Shown: positions 21,727 to 31,704, numbered from the stretch's first letter. The stretch is 33,036 nucleotides of DNA from Prevotella sp. (GCA_017428055.1 JAFRRN010000046.1:1-33036), one strand, 5' to 3'. The notes: generated by a model not told the origin, from the letters alone. A program made the numbers and translations.

Positions 21727-24087
21727 TTATTGTTGCTTGAGGAGGTTTAGGGGGTGTTGCAATTTCAAGGCATCACTCACTTTCTCTGTATAGGTGTTCA
21801 TCTTGAAGGTTGCCGTCCCCTTGATGTCTGCAATATTCGTGCCAATGTGTACGGTATAGTTTCCTGCCTCCACAAGCCATTGACTATTGGCTTCATCGAA
21901 TGAGGCAAGGTCGCGTTTGGCAATCTTCATGGTCAACGTCTCACTTTCTCCAGGTTGTAATTCACGTGTCTTGGCAAAGGCCTTCAGTTCCTTGGTTGGC
22001 TTCTCAATGCTACCTTTGGGCGCAGAGACATATACTTGTGCCACCTCCTTGCCAGCCACTTTTCCCGTGTTCTTAACGTTGACGGTTACAAACACATCGT
22101 TTCCGCTCACCTTAACCATAGGTTTACCGTATGTAAACGTGGTATATGAGAGACCGAAACCAAAGGGATATGCCACCTCCTTGTTGAACGTGTCAAAGTA
22201 GCGATAGCCCACGTATATGTCTTCCTCGTGGTTAGTGTAGTCGTAACCGGGGACTTGTCTGCCGTCGGCTTTCATCAGTTCGTAGGTATAGAAGTCTATC
22301 ATACCAGGGTAATTCTTGGTTGAGGGATGGTCTGTTGCGGCTATCGGCCAGGTCATGGTGAGCTTTCCCGATGGGTTCACCTTGCCCGTAAGGATGTCAG
22401 CAATGGAATTTCCGCCCTCTTCCCCTGGTTGCCAGGCGCAGATGATGGCATCGGGATAACCGCTCCATGATGCTGTTTCTATCACGGAACCAGAGTTGAT
22501 GATGACAATAACGGGCTTTCCTGCCGCATGGAAGGCTTGGCAAACGTCGAAGATGAGCTGCCGCTCGTCGTTGGTGAGGTTGAACTCGGTGGCGATGTCA
22601 CGGTCCACGCCTTCCCCTGCTTGCCGTCCGATGGTGACAATGGCGGCATCCGACGTGTTCGCCTCTTGGTTAATGCAAATGGGACTAATGGAAATCTCTG
22701 GGTATTTCTGTTGTCCGAATTGTTCCATCTGGTACCATTTTGCGGGGTGACGCTCCGCTTGGAACTTCACCTTGGCATATTCAATGTACTTGCGATAGAT
22801 GTCGGTGAGCGTGGAAGATGAGCTGATGCCCACATTCTTCAAGCCTTCCACCATGTCAACCACGTATGGTGTATGAACGCACCCCGAACCCGTGCCGCCA
22901 GAGAGGAAGTCGTATGACTTCTCGCCAAACAGGGATACGGTCTTGATGTTTGATGTCTGGGGATTCCATGGCAACGTGCCATTGTTCTTCAAAAGCACGA
23001 TACCCTCCGTGGCACTTTGTCGCGTAATCTGCGCATGAGCCTTGAGGTCGGGCTTATTGGTAGCGGGATATTGGTGGAAACTGGGTGTCTTCACGATATA
23101 TTCCAGCATACGGCGCACATTGCGGTCAACGTCGGCGAGGGAAAGCTTGCCATTCTTGACACCTTCGATGATTTCCTCTATTTGTTTCTGTTGCCCCGGC
23201 TCCATCAAGTCGTCCCCTGCATGTACCTCGCTGATGGTTTCCAGTCCATTGCGGATGCCTATCCAGTCGGTCATCACGATGCCTTTATATCCCCAGTCAT
23301 CGCGTAGGATCTTCGTGAGTAGGTCATGGCTACCTTGGGCATATTGTCCGTTGATGACATTGTATGATGCCATGATGGTCCAAGGGTCGCTCTCGCGGAC
23401 GGCAATCTCAAAACCACGCAAATAGAGTTCACGGGCAGCACGTTGGGAGAGCCGCTCATCCACCCGTGTGCGGTCGGTCTCCTGGGAATTCACGGCGAAG
23501 TGCTTGGCACTGACACCCACGCCCTCGCCCTGCACCCCCTGGATATAGGCGGCGGCAATCTTGCCCGTGAGCAATGGGTCTTCACTGTAATACTCGAAGT
23601 TGCGACCGCAGAGGGGGTTGCGGTGTAAGTTCATGCCTGGTCCGAGGATTACGTCGCAACGGTATTCCTTGGTCTCGTTGCCGATGGCCTTGCCAACATT
23701 CTTCACCAATTCCGTATTCCATGTGGAAGCTAAGCATGTTCCGATAGGGAAGCCTGTAGCGTAAAATGTTTCCGTTGTACCTTTTCTTGTTGGGTCGATG
23801 CGCACACCGGCAGGACCGTCGGTAAGAACGGTGGCAGGGATGCCAAGCCTGGGAATGGCAGGGGTGTTACCGGCGGCTCCCGCTACCAAGCCTGCCTCTC
23901 CTCCTACCACGGCTCCTTCTCCGAAGAAGTTGTTTGCGCCGCCCACCAACAGTTTAGCTTTTTCTTCTAATGTCATTGCTTTGAGTACCTCATCGATGTT
24001 GTCAGCACTCAGTTTGGGTTGAGCATTTGTTGTCATAGTGCATGTTGCTAAAAGCAATCCAATTGCGAGTAATTTCTTTGTTTTCAT
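21727..24087 (-). CDS. GH3 beta-glucosidase/beta-xylosidase, secreted
   Basis: A 786-residue GH3 enzyme with signal peptide ~1-22. The N-terminal barrel includes TVLTDGPAGVRI, AKHFAVNSQETDR and the nucleophile D274 in KGIVMTDWIG. The (alpha/beta)6 sandwich follows, and the fibronectin-III-like domain ends the protein (~690-770). It is a complete three-domain GH3. A glycine/alanine-rich segment (GGEAGLVAGAAG, ~62-73) sits before the first barrel strand. The sugar specificity cannot be read; proximity to the xylan operon suggests xylosidase, but it lies on the opposite strand in a housekeeping run. It is 20 bp after the DUF2059-like gene and 21 bp before pyrE. Confidence 0.93.
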   Translation of the reverse strand: MKTKKLLAIGLLLATCTMTTNAQPKLSADNIDEVLKAMTLEEKAKLLVGGANNFFGEGAVVGGEAGLVAGAAGNTPAIPRLGIPATVLTDGPAGVRIDPTRKGTTETFYATGFPIGTCLASTWNTELVKNVGKAIGNETKEYRCDVILGPGMNLHRNPLCGRNFEYYSEDPLLTGKIAAAYIQGVQGEGVGVSAKHFAVNSQETDRTRVDERLSQRAARELYLRGFEIAVRESDPWTIMASYNVINGQYAQGSHDLLTKILRDDWGYKGIVMTDWIGIRNGLETISEVHAGDDLMEPGQQKQIEEIIEGVKNGKLSLADVDRNVRRMLEYIVKTPSFHQYPATNKPDLKAHAQITRQSATEGIVLLKNNGTLPWNPQTSNIKTVSLFGEKSYDFLSGGTGSGCVHTPYVVDMVEGLKNVGISSSSTLTDIYRKYIEYAKVKFQAERHPAKWYQMEQFGQQKYPEISISPICINQEANTSDAAIVTIGRQAGEGVDRDIATEFNLTNDERQLIFDVCQAFHAAGKPVIVIINSGSVIETASWSGYPDAIICAWQPGEEGGNSIADILTGKVNPSGKLTMTWPIAATDHPSTKNYPGMIDFYTYELMKADGRQVPGYDYTNHEEDIYVGYRYFDTFNKEVAYPFGFGLSYTTFTYGKPMVKVSGNDVFVTVNVKNTGKVAGKEVAQVYVSAPKGSIEKPTKELKAFAKTRELQPGESETLTMKIAKRDLASFDEANSQWLVEAGNYTVHIGTNIADIKGTATFKMNTYTEKVSDALKLQHPLNLLKQQ

Positions 24088-24107
24088 GGATTTTTTATAC
24101 AGAATAA

Positions 24108-24935
24108 TTATTTACTCAATGGTGTTTTTTGCTTGGATAACCAATTAATATATCTTTCAAGGATATGTTTCCCCAAAAATTGAGGATTTTCAGTCATTTC
24201 GTTGATTGCAGCCAATTGATGTTTCCAACCTGTTGTTTGACCTATTTGTGTGCCTAATAGCAATTCTTCTTTTGACATTAATTTATAACTATTGTTGAGC
24301 GTCGTGTTTTTCATGTTCGTTAACACATATTCTATACACCTTTTTGTCACTATGGTATCTTCGTTTGACTCGTTTCCTTTACTTTTCGAAATGTTCATAC
24401 CCATTTCGAACAATTCTTGGAAGTTGAAAGCTTCATAGAAAGCGTCAAAGAGTTCTGCATAGTCTTTTGGACAGGATTTGTCGATTTGTACTGCCTTTGG
24501 CTTTTTATGGGCTACGACGGCTTTATAAAAATCCTCAGTCAATAGACTAGCATCTTTGAATGTCATATCAGTAAGTTGTTCGTTTTTTTGTAAAAAACTT
24601 TTGCCTTCTTTTGATGAGAGAAGTGTGGTAAGTTCTTTTAACTCATCTATTGAAACATGTTTCTCATAGATTTTTTTCAATCCCGAAATGACATCTTTTT
24701 TCCATTGCTGACTTAAATAGGTGTTTACCAATTCGTCTGATTTTTTCTTCGTGAAATCTTTTAATGTTCGTTGGTTGATGGCATATAAACTAGGCTTCAA
24801 TAAGTTTGCAGAAGAAAAATCACCCGATGGATTAGTTGCCAAGTAGGTTGTTAGTGCATCTTCATAGCTTTCTTGGGCAAGCAAGGGTGTACACCACACA
24901 AATAATAAAACGAAAATGATTTTTGCAATCCTCAT
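24108..24935 (-). CDS. Secreted helical protein, DUF2059-like
   Basis: A 275-residue protein with signal peptide (FVLLFVWCTPLLAQ, cleavage near residue 20). The rest is predicted mostly helical, rich in K, E, L and T. The segment IDELKELTTLLSSKEGKSFLQK resembles DUF2059-type repeats, but the match is weak and I do not recognise a function. It is AT-rich compared with its neighbours, like the gene at 4279. It is first in the minus-strand run and has a perfect -7 box 21 nt upstream of the ATG. Confidence 0.65.
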   Translation of the reverse strand: MRIAKIIFVLLFVWCTPLLAQESYEDALTTYLATNPSGDFSSANLLKPSLYAINQRTLKDFTKKKSDELVNTYLSQQWKKDVISGLKKIYEKHVSIDELKELTTLLSSKEGKSFLQKNEQLTDMTFKDASLLTEDFYKAVVAHKKPKAVQIDKSCPKDYAELFDAFYEAFNFQELFEMGMNISKSKGNESNEDTIVTKRCIEYVLTNMKNTTLNNSYKLMSKEELLLGTQIGQTTGWKHQLAAINEMTENPQFLGKHILERYINWLSKQKTPLSK

Positions 24936-24956
24936 GTCAATTTCTTTTTTCGGTTA

Positions 24957-24964
24957 CAAAGATA
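24957..24964 (-). promoter_or_regulatory. -7 box for the 24935-to-18714 transcript
   Basis: The minus strand reads TATCTTTG, a perfect TAnnTTTG, 21 nt before the ATG. No clear TTTG sits 19-21 nt further up; a T-run occupies that region. All minus-strand genes down to 18714 have gaps of 21 bp or less or overlap, so this may drive the whole run. Confidence 0.6.
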
Positions 24965-25070
24965 CATAAAAACATTGAAAAAAGACATATAAAAATGGTA
25001 TGAATACGGAGTATTAACGTTTGGGCGTTATTTTTTGTTGTACTTTCTATCAATCAAACATTTTTTTTTG

Positions 25071-25078
25071 TAACTTTA
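25071..25078 (+). promoter_or_regulatory. Possible -7 box for alanine dehydrogenase
   Basis: TAACTTTA differs from TAnnTTTG only in the last base and follows a nine-T tract. No good -33 match is visible. A start near 25082 would give a ~40-nt leader. Confidence 0.4.
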
Positions 25079-25123
25079 CGGCATGAAATGTACATGAATA
25101 GTTAAACTAAAAACCATATAGCT

Positions 25124-26224
25124 ATGAGAGTAGGTATTCCAAAAGAAATCAAGAACAATGAGAACCGCGTGGGAATGACCCCGGCGGGAGTGGCAGAACT
25201 GGTAAGGCGCGGCCATGAGGTATGTGTACAACATACGGCGGGCGAGGGCAGCGGCTTCAGCGATGACGACTATGTGGCGGCGGGGGCGCGCATCCTCCCC
25301 TCTATAGAGGCTGTCTATCGTGAGGCGGACATGATTGTGAAGGTGAAGGAACCCATTGAGCCAGAGTATGAGTTGGTGAAGAAAGGGCAATTGCTGTTCA
25401 CTTATTTCCACTTTGCTTGCGACCGCCCATTGACGGATGCGATGATAAAGAGCGGCGGGGTGTGCCTCGCCTACGAGACGGTGCAACTCCCCAATGGCGC
25501 GTTGCCCCTGTTGTTGCCAATGAGTGAGGTAGCGGGGCGCATGGCTGCCCTCAATGGCGCGTATTACCTGCAAAAGACGAAGGGCGGGAAGGGCAAGCTC
25601 ATCGGCGGCGTGCCTGGAGTAAGCCCCACCAACGTGCTGGTACTTGGCGGCGGCACCGTGGGCGAGGCGGCGGCGAGGATGGCGGCCGGCATGGGAGCCA
25701 TGGTCACCATCACCGATATTTCCCTGCCCCGATTGCGCCAACTCGACCTTGAATTGCCCCCCAACGTGCATACGCTCTATTCCTCTGAACACAACATACG
25801 GCAGCTATTGCCGCAGGTGGACATCGTGATTGGCTCTGTTCTTGTCCCTGGAGATAAGGCTCCGCACCTCGTCACCTGTGACATGCTCAAGCTGATGGAG
25901 CCGGGGACGGTACTCGTGGATGTAGCCATCGACCAGGGCGGATGCTTCGAGACATCGCGACCCACCACCCACAGCGACCCCGTTTATATGGAAGAGGGCA
26001 TCCTGCACTATTGTGTCGCCAACATACCGGGTGCCGTGCCGCATACATCCACCCTCGCGCTGACCAATGCCACACTCCGTTATGTCCTCGCCCTTGCCGA
26101 CAAGGGATGGCAGAAGGCTTGCCAAGACGACCCCGCCTTGGCGAAAGGCTTGAATATCGTGGAGGGTAAGGTGACGTTCAAGGCGGTAGCCGATGTCTTC
26201 GGGTTGCCCTTTTGTCATGCTTGA
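25124..26224 (+). CDS. ald: Alanine dehydrogenase
   Basis: NAD-dependent reversible deamination of L-alanine to pyruvate and ammonia in the cytoplasm. The residues known to be catalytic or substrate-binding in this family fall at canonical positions: R15, K75, H96 (LFTYFHFA) and D270 (DVAIDQGG). The NAD-binding loop VLVLGGGTVGEAA is at 171-183. The 366-residue length is normal. The gene is G+C-rich compared with the AT-rich gene upstream. It stands alone: it is divergent from the 24935 gene and is followed by a 613-bp non-coding stretch. Confidence 0.95.
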   Translation: MRVGIPKEIKNNENRVGMTPAGVAELVRRGHEVCVQHTAGEGSGFSDDDYVAAGARILPSIEAVYREADMIVKVKEPIEPEYELVKKGQLLFTYFHFACDRPLTDAMIKSGGVCLAYETVQLPNGALPLLLPMSEVAGRMAALNGAYYLQKTKGGKGKLIGGVPGVSPTNVLVLGGGTVGEAAARMAAGMGAMVTITDISLPRLRQLDLELPPNVHTLYSSEHNIRQLLPQVDIVIGSVLVPGDKAPHLVTCDMLKLMEPGTVLVDVAIDQGGCFETSRPTTHSDPVYMEEGILHYCVANIPGAVPHTSTLALTNATLRYVLALADKGWQKACQDDPALAKGLNIVEGKVTFKAVADVFGLPFCHA

Positions 26225-26772
26225 CGCATGAATCATAGTGCTCTTTGGGCATGAGCCGTGTGTTCGATGAAGGGCGGGAGACGTAGTATCTTGTTCTTGA
26301 TTTGTCAAGAAAAATTCGATTTCAAGGGGCAAATGGCTGCGTTATTTTCCACCAAACGCAAAGTGGGGCGCAAATACGCGATTCTCGTGCGTTTTCCGTA
26401 AGGTGTTGGAAATCAAAGGGTTGGCTCAATGAAGGGTTGAAAAGACCTTCCTAAAACCTCGATTTTACCCCATTTTTGCCCGAAAAACACCCCATTTGTG
26501 CCTGACGGATGCCGCATCCGCGACCCACGGATGCGGCATCCGCACTCGATAAATGCCACACAAAAAATGTTAAACGCATGATTCCGCCCAAATCGGAGGC
26601 TTCCTTCCACGTTTTCCATCGATAATTCCACTCTCCCCATTTCTATTTCGCGTAAAAACACGAACATCATTTTGTCCGGATTTTTGACATGAATAAATCA
26701 ATCCTTATCTTTGCCACGTCCCGATAAAAACTCGATAAAAATAGAGTTATGGGTAAGTTTATTGTTTGATAT
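26225..26772. other. Long intergenic stretch between ald and ilvD
   Basis: About 550 bp without a convincing gene. It contains a small hairpin (TTCTTGA at 26294-26300, TCAAGAA at 26305-26311) not followed by T residues, and the mirrored CGGATGC repeats at 26506-26542. I see no clear terminator for ald and no leader peptide for the ilv operon. The short open frames here have no recognisable protein features. Confidence 0.6.
26506..26542. repeat. Two near-palindromes in inverted orientation (REP-like)
   Basis: CGGATGCCGCATCCG (26506-26520) and its exact reverse complement CGGATGCGGCATCCG (26528-26542) are 7 nt apart. Each 15-mer is itself palindromic except for the centre base, so either two small hairpins or one large one can form. 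Confidence 0.8.
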
Positions 26773-26804
26773 TTTGCCCATCTCTGTTGATTTTTGTATT
26801 TTTG
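26773..26804 (+). promoter_or_regulatory. Promoter (TTTG-N20-TATTTTTG) of the ilv operon
   Basis: TTTG at 26773-26776, a 20-nt spacer, and TATTTTTG at 26797-26804. Transcription should begin near 26808, only ~30 nt before the ilvD ATG, so there is no room for a leader-peptide attenuator or T-box. Confidence 0.8.
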
Positions 26805-26837
26805 CACACCATTTATTTATAAAAGGAAGGATTGGAA

Positions 26838-28640
26838 ATGAAACACCAGTTGAGAAGTGCCGTATGCACGGAGGGTCGTCGTATGGCGGGAGCAAGGGCG
26901 TTGTGGGTCGCCACAGGTATGAAACAAGAGCAGTTTGGCAAGCCTATCATTGCCGTTGTCAACTCGTTTACGCAATTTGTGCCGGGCCATACTCACCTTC
27001 ATGAGATAGGTCAGATAGTGAAACGTGAGATTGAGAGCATGGGTTGCTATGCGGCGGAGTTTAATACCATCGCCATTGACGACGGTATTGCCATGGGACA
27101 TGACGGTATGTTGTATTCCCTGCCCTCCCGCGACATCATCGCCGACTCGGTGGAATACATGGTAAACGCGCATAAGGCAGATGCCATGATTTGCATTTCC
27201 AATTGCGACAAGGTGACACCGGGCATGTTGATGGCAGCCATGCGACTGAACATTCCCACCATCTTCTGTAGCGGCGGACCGATGGAGGCGGGCCGTTGGC
27301 GCGGCGAGAATGCCGACTTGATTACGGCGATGGTCAAGGGTGCCGACCCCTCGGTCAGTGATGAAGACATCGAGGAGTTGGAGCGTTGCGCTTGTCCCGG
27401 ATGCGGAAGTTGCTCGGGTATGTTCACCGCCAACTCGATGAACTCCCTTACAGAGGCCATCGGTCTCTCCTTGCCCGGCAATGGCACCATCCTTGCAACC
27501 CATAAGAATCGCATCCAACTGTTTAAGGATGCCGCCCGTCAGGTTGTCGCCAACACCTTCGCTTATTATGAGGATGGCGACGAGAGCGTCCTTCCGCGCA
27601 GTATAGCCACCCGTGAGGCGTTCCTCAACGCCATGACCTTGGATATTGCGATGGGCGGATCGACCAATACGGTGTTGCATTTGCTTGCCGTGGCGCAAGA
27701 GGCGGGTGCGGATTTCAGGATGGAAGACATCGACCAGTTGAGCCGAAAGGTGCCTTGCTTGTGCAAGTTGGCTCCCAATACCCAGAAATATAGTGTGCAG
27801 GAGTGTGGCAGAGCTGGTGGCATTCTCGGCATCATGAACGAATTAGATAAGGGTGGCTTGCTCCACACCTCTGCCATCCGTGTGGACGGCCTGACGCTTG
27901 GTGAGGCATTAGGCAAATACGACATCACTGCCGATGAGATGGACGATGAGGCCCAACGCATCTATGGTAGTGCCCCAGCCAACCGATTCTCCACGGAGAT
28001 GGGTAGCCAGGACGCGACATGGGAATCCCTTGACACCGACCGAACACAGGGTTGCATACGTGACTTGGAACATGCGTACACGAAAGACGGCGGGTTGGCG
28101 GTCTTGTTTGGCAACATTGCCCAAGACGGTTGTGTGGTCAAGACGGCGGGAGTGGACGAGTCATTGTGGCATTTCCGTGGCCCTGCCGTGGTGTTCGACT
28201 CCCAAGAGGCGGCTTGCGACGGCATCCTTGGCGGACAGGTGAAGGCGGGCGATTGCGTCGTCATCACCCATGAGGGACCTAAAGGAGGCCCGGGGATGCA
28301 GGAGATGCTCTATCCCACGTCGTACATCAAGAGTATGCACCTTGGCAAGGAATGTGCCTTGATTACCGATGGACGCTTCTCGGGCGGCACGTCGGGATTG
28401 AGCATCGGCCATATCTCGCCTGAGGCGGCGGCAGGAGGTAACATCGGCAAGGTCAAGACGGGCGACATCATCGAGATAGACATCCCGTCGCGTACCATCA
28501 ATGTACTATTGGCTGACGACGAACTTGCTGCCCGTGAACAACAACCACTTACCCGCCAACGTGAAGTGAGCAAGGCCTTGCGGGCGTATGCCAAGAGTGT
28601 CAGTTCGGCAGACAAGGGTGGCGTGAGGATAATAGAATAA
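26838..28640 (+). CDS. ilvD: Dihydroxy-acid dehydratase
   Basis: IlvD dehydrates 2,3-dihydroxy-3-methyl(pent)anoate to the 2-oxo acid for valine, isoleucine and leucine. The 600-residue length is normal. Iron-sulfur ligands are visible at C123 ([12 protein letters not shown]) and in the cysteine-rich [11 protein letters not shown] at 184-194. [20 protein letters not shown] near the C-terminus is also conserved. I chose the ATG at 26838, preceded by AAGGAAGGATTGGAA, over a TTG 6 bases upstream. It is first of a five-gene run and ilvB follows after 19 bp. Confidence 0.96.
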   Translation: MKHQLRSAVCTEGRRMAGARALWVATGMKQEQFGKPIIAVVNSFTQFVPGHTHLHEIGQIVKREIESMGCYAAEFNTIAIDDGIAMGHDGMLYSLPSRDIIADSVEYMVNAHKADAMICISNCDKVTPGMLMAAMRLNIPTIFCSGGPMEAGRWRGENADLITAMVKGADPSVSDEDIEELERCACPGCGSCSGMFTANSMNSLTEAIGLSLPGNGTILATHKNRIQLFKDAARQVVANTFAYYEDGDESVLPRSIATREAFLNAMTLDIAMGGSTNTVLHLLAVAQEAGADFRMEDIDQLSRKVPCLCKLAPNTQKYSVQECGRAGGILGIMNELDKGGLLHTSAIRVDGLTLGEALGKYDITADEMDDEAQRIYGSAPANRFSTEMGSQDATWESLDTDRTQGCIRDLEHAYTKDGGLAVLFGNIAQDGCVVKTAGVDESLWHFRGPAVVFDSQEAACDGILGGQVKAGDCVVITHEGPKGGPGMQEMLYPTSYIKSMHLGKECALITDGRFSGGTSGLSIGHISPEAAAGGNIGKVKTGDIIEIDIPSRTINVLLADDELAAREQQPLTRQREVSKALRAYAKSVSSADKGGVRIIE

Positions 28641-28659
28641 TCACTAATCATAAAAGAAG

Positions 28660-30372
28660 ATGAAAGAGATTGTATCAGGATCAGAGGCTTTGATGCGCTC
28701 ATTGGTGAACGAAGGGGTGAGAACCATCTTTGGCTACCCGGGTGGTGCTATCATGCCCGTATTTGACGCATTATATGATTATACGAGGGGAGAGGGAAAG
28801 AGGTTTGACCATATTCTTGTGCGCCATGAACAAGCTGCCGCACATGCCGCAGAGGGCTATGCACGGGTGAGTGGCGATGTGGGCGTATGCATCGTGACGA
28901 GCGGTCCGGGTGCCACCAATACGCTCACGGGCGTGGCAGATGCCATGATGGACTCCACGCCCATCGTCGTGATTTGCGGACAGGTGAGTACGGCGGCGTT
29001 GGGTACGGATGCTTTCCAGGAGGTGGACCTCGTAGGCGTTGCCCAACCTATTTCCAAATGGAGTTACCAAATACGCCGCCCAGAGGATGTGGCTTGGGCG
29101 GTGAGCCGTGCCTTTTATATCGCCCGTAGCGGGCGACCGGGTCCCGTGGTACTCGACTTCCCCAAGAACGCACAGATGCAGACATGTGAATGGAGTCCTG
29201 TAAGCGTAACGAGTGTGCGTAGTTATCGGCCTTATCCAGAGTTGGATAATGCCTCCGTGGAGGCCGCCGCCAACCTCATCAACCATGCCGAGCGTCCCTT
29301 GGCGTTGGTGGGGCAGGGCGTGGAACTTGGCGGGGCACATAACGAACTGCTTGAATTCTTGGAGAAAGCCGACATACCCGCCGCTTGCACATTATTGGGA
29401 TTGTCAGCCTTATCGAGCGACCATCCATTGAATTATGGCATGTTGGGAATGCACGGTAGTTTCGCTCCCAACGTGAAGACGCAGGAATGCGATGTGCTGA
29501 TTGCCATCGGTATGCGTTTCAGCGACCGTGTGACAGGGCTGCCATCGACGTATGCCCAGCAAGCGAAGATTATCCACTTGGATATTGACAAGGCAGAGAT
29601 TAACAAAAACATCCTTTGCGATGTAGCCGTGGTGGGCGATTGCAAGATGTCATTGCCAGCCATTACACGCCATTTGCGCAAGAACAACCATCGGGAATGG
29701 ATGAAATCATTCGAGCCTCTCAAGCAACAAGAGCAAGAGAAGGTCATCTTACCTTGCCTTCATCCTGCCGACGGTCCATTGTTGATGGGCGAGGTGGTGA
29801 ATGCCGTGGCACAGGCAACGAAGGGCGAGGCGGTGCTTGTCAATGACGTGGGCTTGAACCAGATGTTTTCGTCTCGTTATTTCAAGTATTTGAAGAAACG
29901 TTCCATCGTCACCAGCGGTGGACTTGGCACGATGGGATTCGGGCTTCCTGCCGCCATCGGCGCGTCGTTTGGCGCACCTAACCGTACCGTTTGCTTGTTC
30001 ACTGGCGATGGAGGATTCCAGATGAGCATCCAGGAGTTGGGTACAATCATGGAACAACAAGCTCCCGTAAAGATGATTCTGCTCAATAACAATTATCTGG
30101 GCAATGTGCGGCAGTGGCAAGACTTGTATTATGCCCATCGCCATTCATTTACTCACATGATGAACCCACGGTATGAATTGATAGCCAAGGGATATGGCAT
30201 CCCATACGACGTGGCCATTGACCGTGGCGACCTGGTGGCAAAAGTGGAAAAGATGCTTGCCACAGATGGCCCGTACCTGTTGGAATGTGCCGTGAAGAAT
30301 GAGGAGGACTTGCTGCCCATGACCGTCCCTGGCAGGAATGTGGATGAGATGTCGTTGGAGGCAGAATGGTAA
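28660..30372 (+). CDS. ilvB: Acetolactate synthase, large subunit
   Basis: A ThDP- and FAD-dependent enzyme condensing two pyruvates, or pyruvate and 2-oxobutyrate, at the first common step of branched-chain amino-acid synthesis. The 570-residue length is typical. The ThDP-activating glutamate is E57 (RHEQAAAHAAEGYAR). The ThDP/Mg motif runs from GDGGFQMSIQEL (~449) to NNNYLGNVRQWQ (~475-486). FGYPGG at the N-terminus and GPGATNTLTG are also present. It is followed after 10 bp by its regulatory subunit. Confidence 0.96.
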   Translation: MKEIVSGSEALMRSLVNEGVRTIFGYPGGAIMPVFDALYDYTRGEGKRFDHILVRHEQAAAHAAEGYARVSGDVGVCIVTSGPGATNTLTGVADAMMDSTPIVVICGQVSTAALGTDAFQEVDLVGVAQPISKWSYQIRRPEDVAWAVSRAFYIARSGRPGPVVLDFPKNAQMQTCEWSPVSVTSVRSYRPYPELDNASVEAAANLINHAERPLALVGQGVELGGAHNELLEFLEKADIPAACTLLGLSALSSDHPLNYGMLGMHGSFAPNVKTQECDVLIAIGMRFSDRVTGLPSTYAQQAKIIHLDIDKAEINKNILCDVAVVGDCKMSLPAITRHLRKNNHREWMKSFEPLKQQEQEKVILPCLHPADGPLLMGEVVNAVAQATKGEAVLVNDVGLNQMFSSRYFKYLKKRSIVTSGGLGTMGFGLPAAIGASFGAPNRTVCLFTGDGGFQMSIQELGTIMEQQAPVKMILLNNNYLGNVRQWQDLYYAHRHSFTHMMNPRYELIAKGYGIPYDVAIDRGDLVAKVEKMLATDGPYLLECAVKNEEDLLPMTVPGRNVDEMSLEAEW

Positions 30373-30382
30373 ATGAAGAAAC

Positions 30383-30922
30383 ATGAACGATATGGAAAAT
30401 AAGAAACTATACACCTTATTGGTATATTCAGAGAACATTGCGGGTATCTTGAATCAGATTACGGCGGTCTTTACACGGCGACAGGTGAACATCGAAAGCC
30501 TCAACGTGTCGGCGTCGAGCATCAAGGATATCCACAAATATACCATCACGGCTTGGAGCGACGAGGAGCAAATCATCAAGATCACCAAGCAGATAGAGAA
30601 GAAGATTGACGTGGTGAAGGCAAGTTATTACACGGATGAAGAGTTGTTTATCCATGAGATAGCGTTGTTCAAGATTGCCACGCCTGTGTTGTTGCACAAT
30701 CCCGAGGTCTCCCGAACCATCCGTAAGCACGATGCGCGGATGATGGAGGTGAACCCGACGTATAGCACCGTGTTGCTCGCTGGCCTTACCGAGGATATAG
30801 CGTCGCTTTTTGAGAAACTCAATGAATATGGTTGCCTCCTGCAATATACCCGTAGCGGGCGCATTGCCGTGACAAGGAGTCCCGAGGAACCCGTGAGCGA
30901 CTTGGTGAAAGACTTTGGATAA
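30383..30922 (+). CDS. ilvN: Acetolactate synthase, small (regulatory) subunit
   Basis: A 179-residue subunit that would bind IlvB and confer feedback control. The N-terminal ACT domain is clear (YTLLVYSENIAGILNQITAVF, then RRQVNIESLNV, residues ~8-80). The C-terminal half matches the second ALS-small-subunit domain. The ATG at 30383 is used; a second in-frame ATG at 30392 is possible. The 38-bp gap to the thioesterase gene is filled by an AT-rich TTCAAT-type simple repeat. Confidence 0.92.
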   Translation: MNDMENKKLYTLLVYSENIAGILNQITAVFTRRQVNIESLNVSASSIKDIHKYTITAWSDEEQIIKITKQIEKKIDVVKASYYTDEELFIHEIALFKIATPVLLHNPEVSRTIRKHDARMMEVNPTYSTVLLAGLTEDIASLFEKLNEYGCLLQYTRSGRIAVTRSPEEPVSDLVKDFG

Positions 30923-30960
30923 TCTTCAATCTATAATTTTCAATTTCAATCTAAGAAACA

Positions 30961-31704
30961 ATGCTTGACAAGATAGGTAAATACGAATTTCTGGCGGAGC
31001 CGTTCCATTGCGACTTCTCCAACCGTCTCTTCATGGGACACCTGGGCAATCACATGCTGAATGCTGCCGACTTCCATAGCAATGACCGGGGCTTTGGCAT
31101 GAACTACCTCAATACCATCAACAAGACATGGGTGCTCTCACGCCTCGCCATCGAGATGGAAGAGATGCCAAAAGCATACACTCGCTTCTATGTGGAGACA
31201 TGGGTGGAGAGTGCCATGCGCTTCTTCACCAACCGAAACTTCATGGTGTCGGATGCCGCCAACGGTAAGGTCTATGGCTATGGGCGCAGCGTTTGGGCGA
31301 TGATTGACACCGAGACACGCCAGCCAGCCGACCTCTTTGCCATCAACGAAGGTTCCATCAAGGACTATGTGGAGACGGAAAAGGCTTGTCCGATAGCCAA
31401 AAGCTCACGGGTGAAGGTGGGCGATGACGTGAATCTCATTCGCATCATCGAAACCAGTTACAGCGACATCGACATCAATGGGCATGTCAATAGCGTGAAG
31501 TATATCGAGCATGTGCTTGACCAGTGGGACTTGGCGTGGTATCGTGAGCATCCCATCCATCGGCTGGAAATCGCCTACGTTGCCGAAAGCCACGAAGGCG
31601 ATAGGCTTGCTCTTTTCCGCGAACAAGAGACAGAGAGGACTTTCAATGTCCGCATCGTCAAGGAGGATGGCACGGAGATATGCCGATGTAAGGTGGTTTT
31701 TTAG
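30961..31704 (+). CDS. Acyl-ACP thioesterase (FatA/FatB-like)
   Basis: A 247-residue double hot-dog thioesterase that would hydrolyse acyl-ACP to free fatty acid in the cytoplasm. The second hot-dog carries SYSDIDINGHVNSVKYIEHVLD (167-187), with D169, N173 and H175 in the family's catalytic region. The first hot-dog covers ~5-135, including NKTWVLSRLAIEM and the GYGRSVWAMID strand. In Bacteroidales this gene is commonly embedded in the ilv operon, as here. A link to branched-chain fatty-acid balance is plausible but inferred. Confidence 0.88.
   Translation: MLDKIGKYEFLAEPFHCDFSNRLFMGHLGNHMLNAADFHSNDRGFGMNYLNTINKTWVLSRLAIEMEEMPKAYTRFYVETWVESAMRFFTNRNFMVSDAANGKVYGYGRSVWAMIDTETRQPADLFAINEGSIKDYVETEKACPIAKSSRVKVGDDVNLIRIIETSYSDIDINGHVNSVKYIEHVLDQWDLAWYREHPIHRLEIAYVAESHEGDRLALFREQETERTFNVRIVKEDGTEICRCKVVF

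Noticed and set aside
26413-26670. An 85-codon minus-strand frame in the ald-ilvD gap
   Set aside because: It runs through the CGGATGC palindromes (giving CGCRIRGSRMRHPS), and has no signal peptide, domain or clear ribosome site.
26808-26837. Leader peptide or T-box control of the ilv operon
   Set aside because: The predicted leader is only ~30 nt and holds no peptide rich in Leu, Ile or Val codons and no T-box core.
26817-27698. A 293-codon minus-strand frame over the start of ilvD
   Set aside because: Antisense to ilvD, including its iron-sulfur motifs; covers the ilv leader as well.
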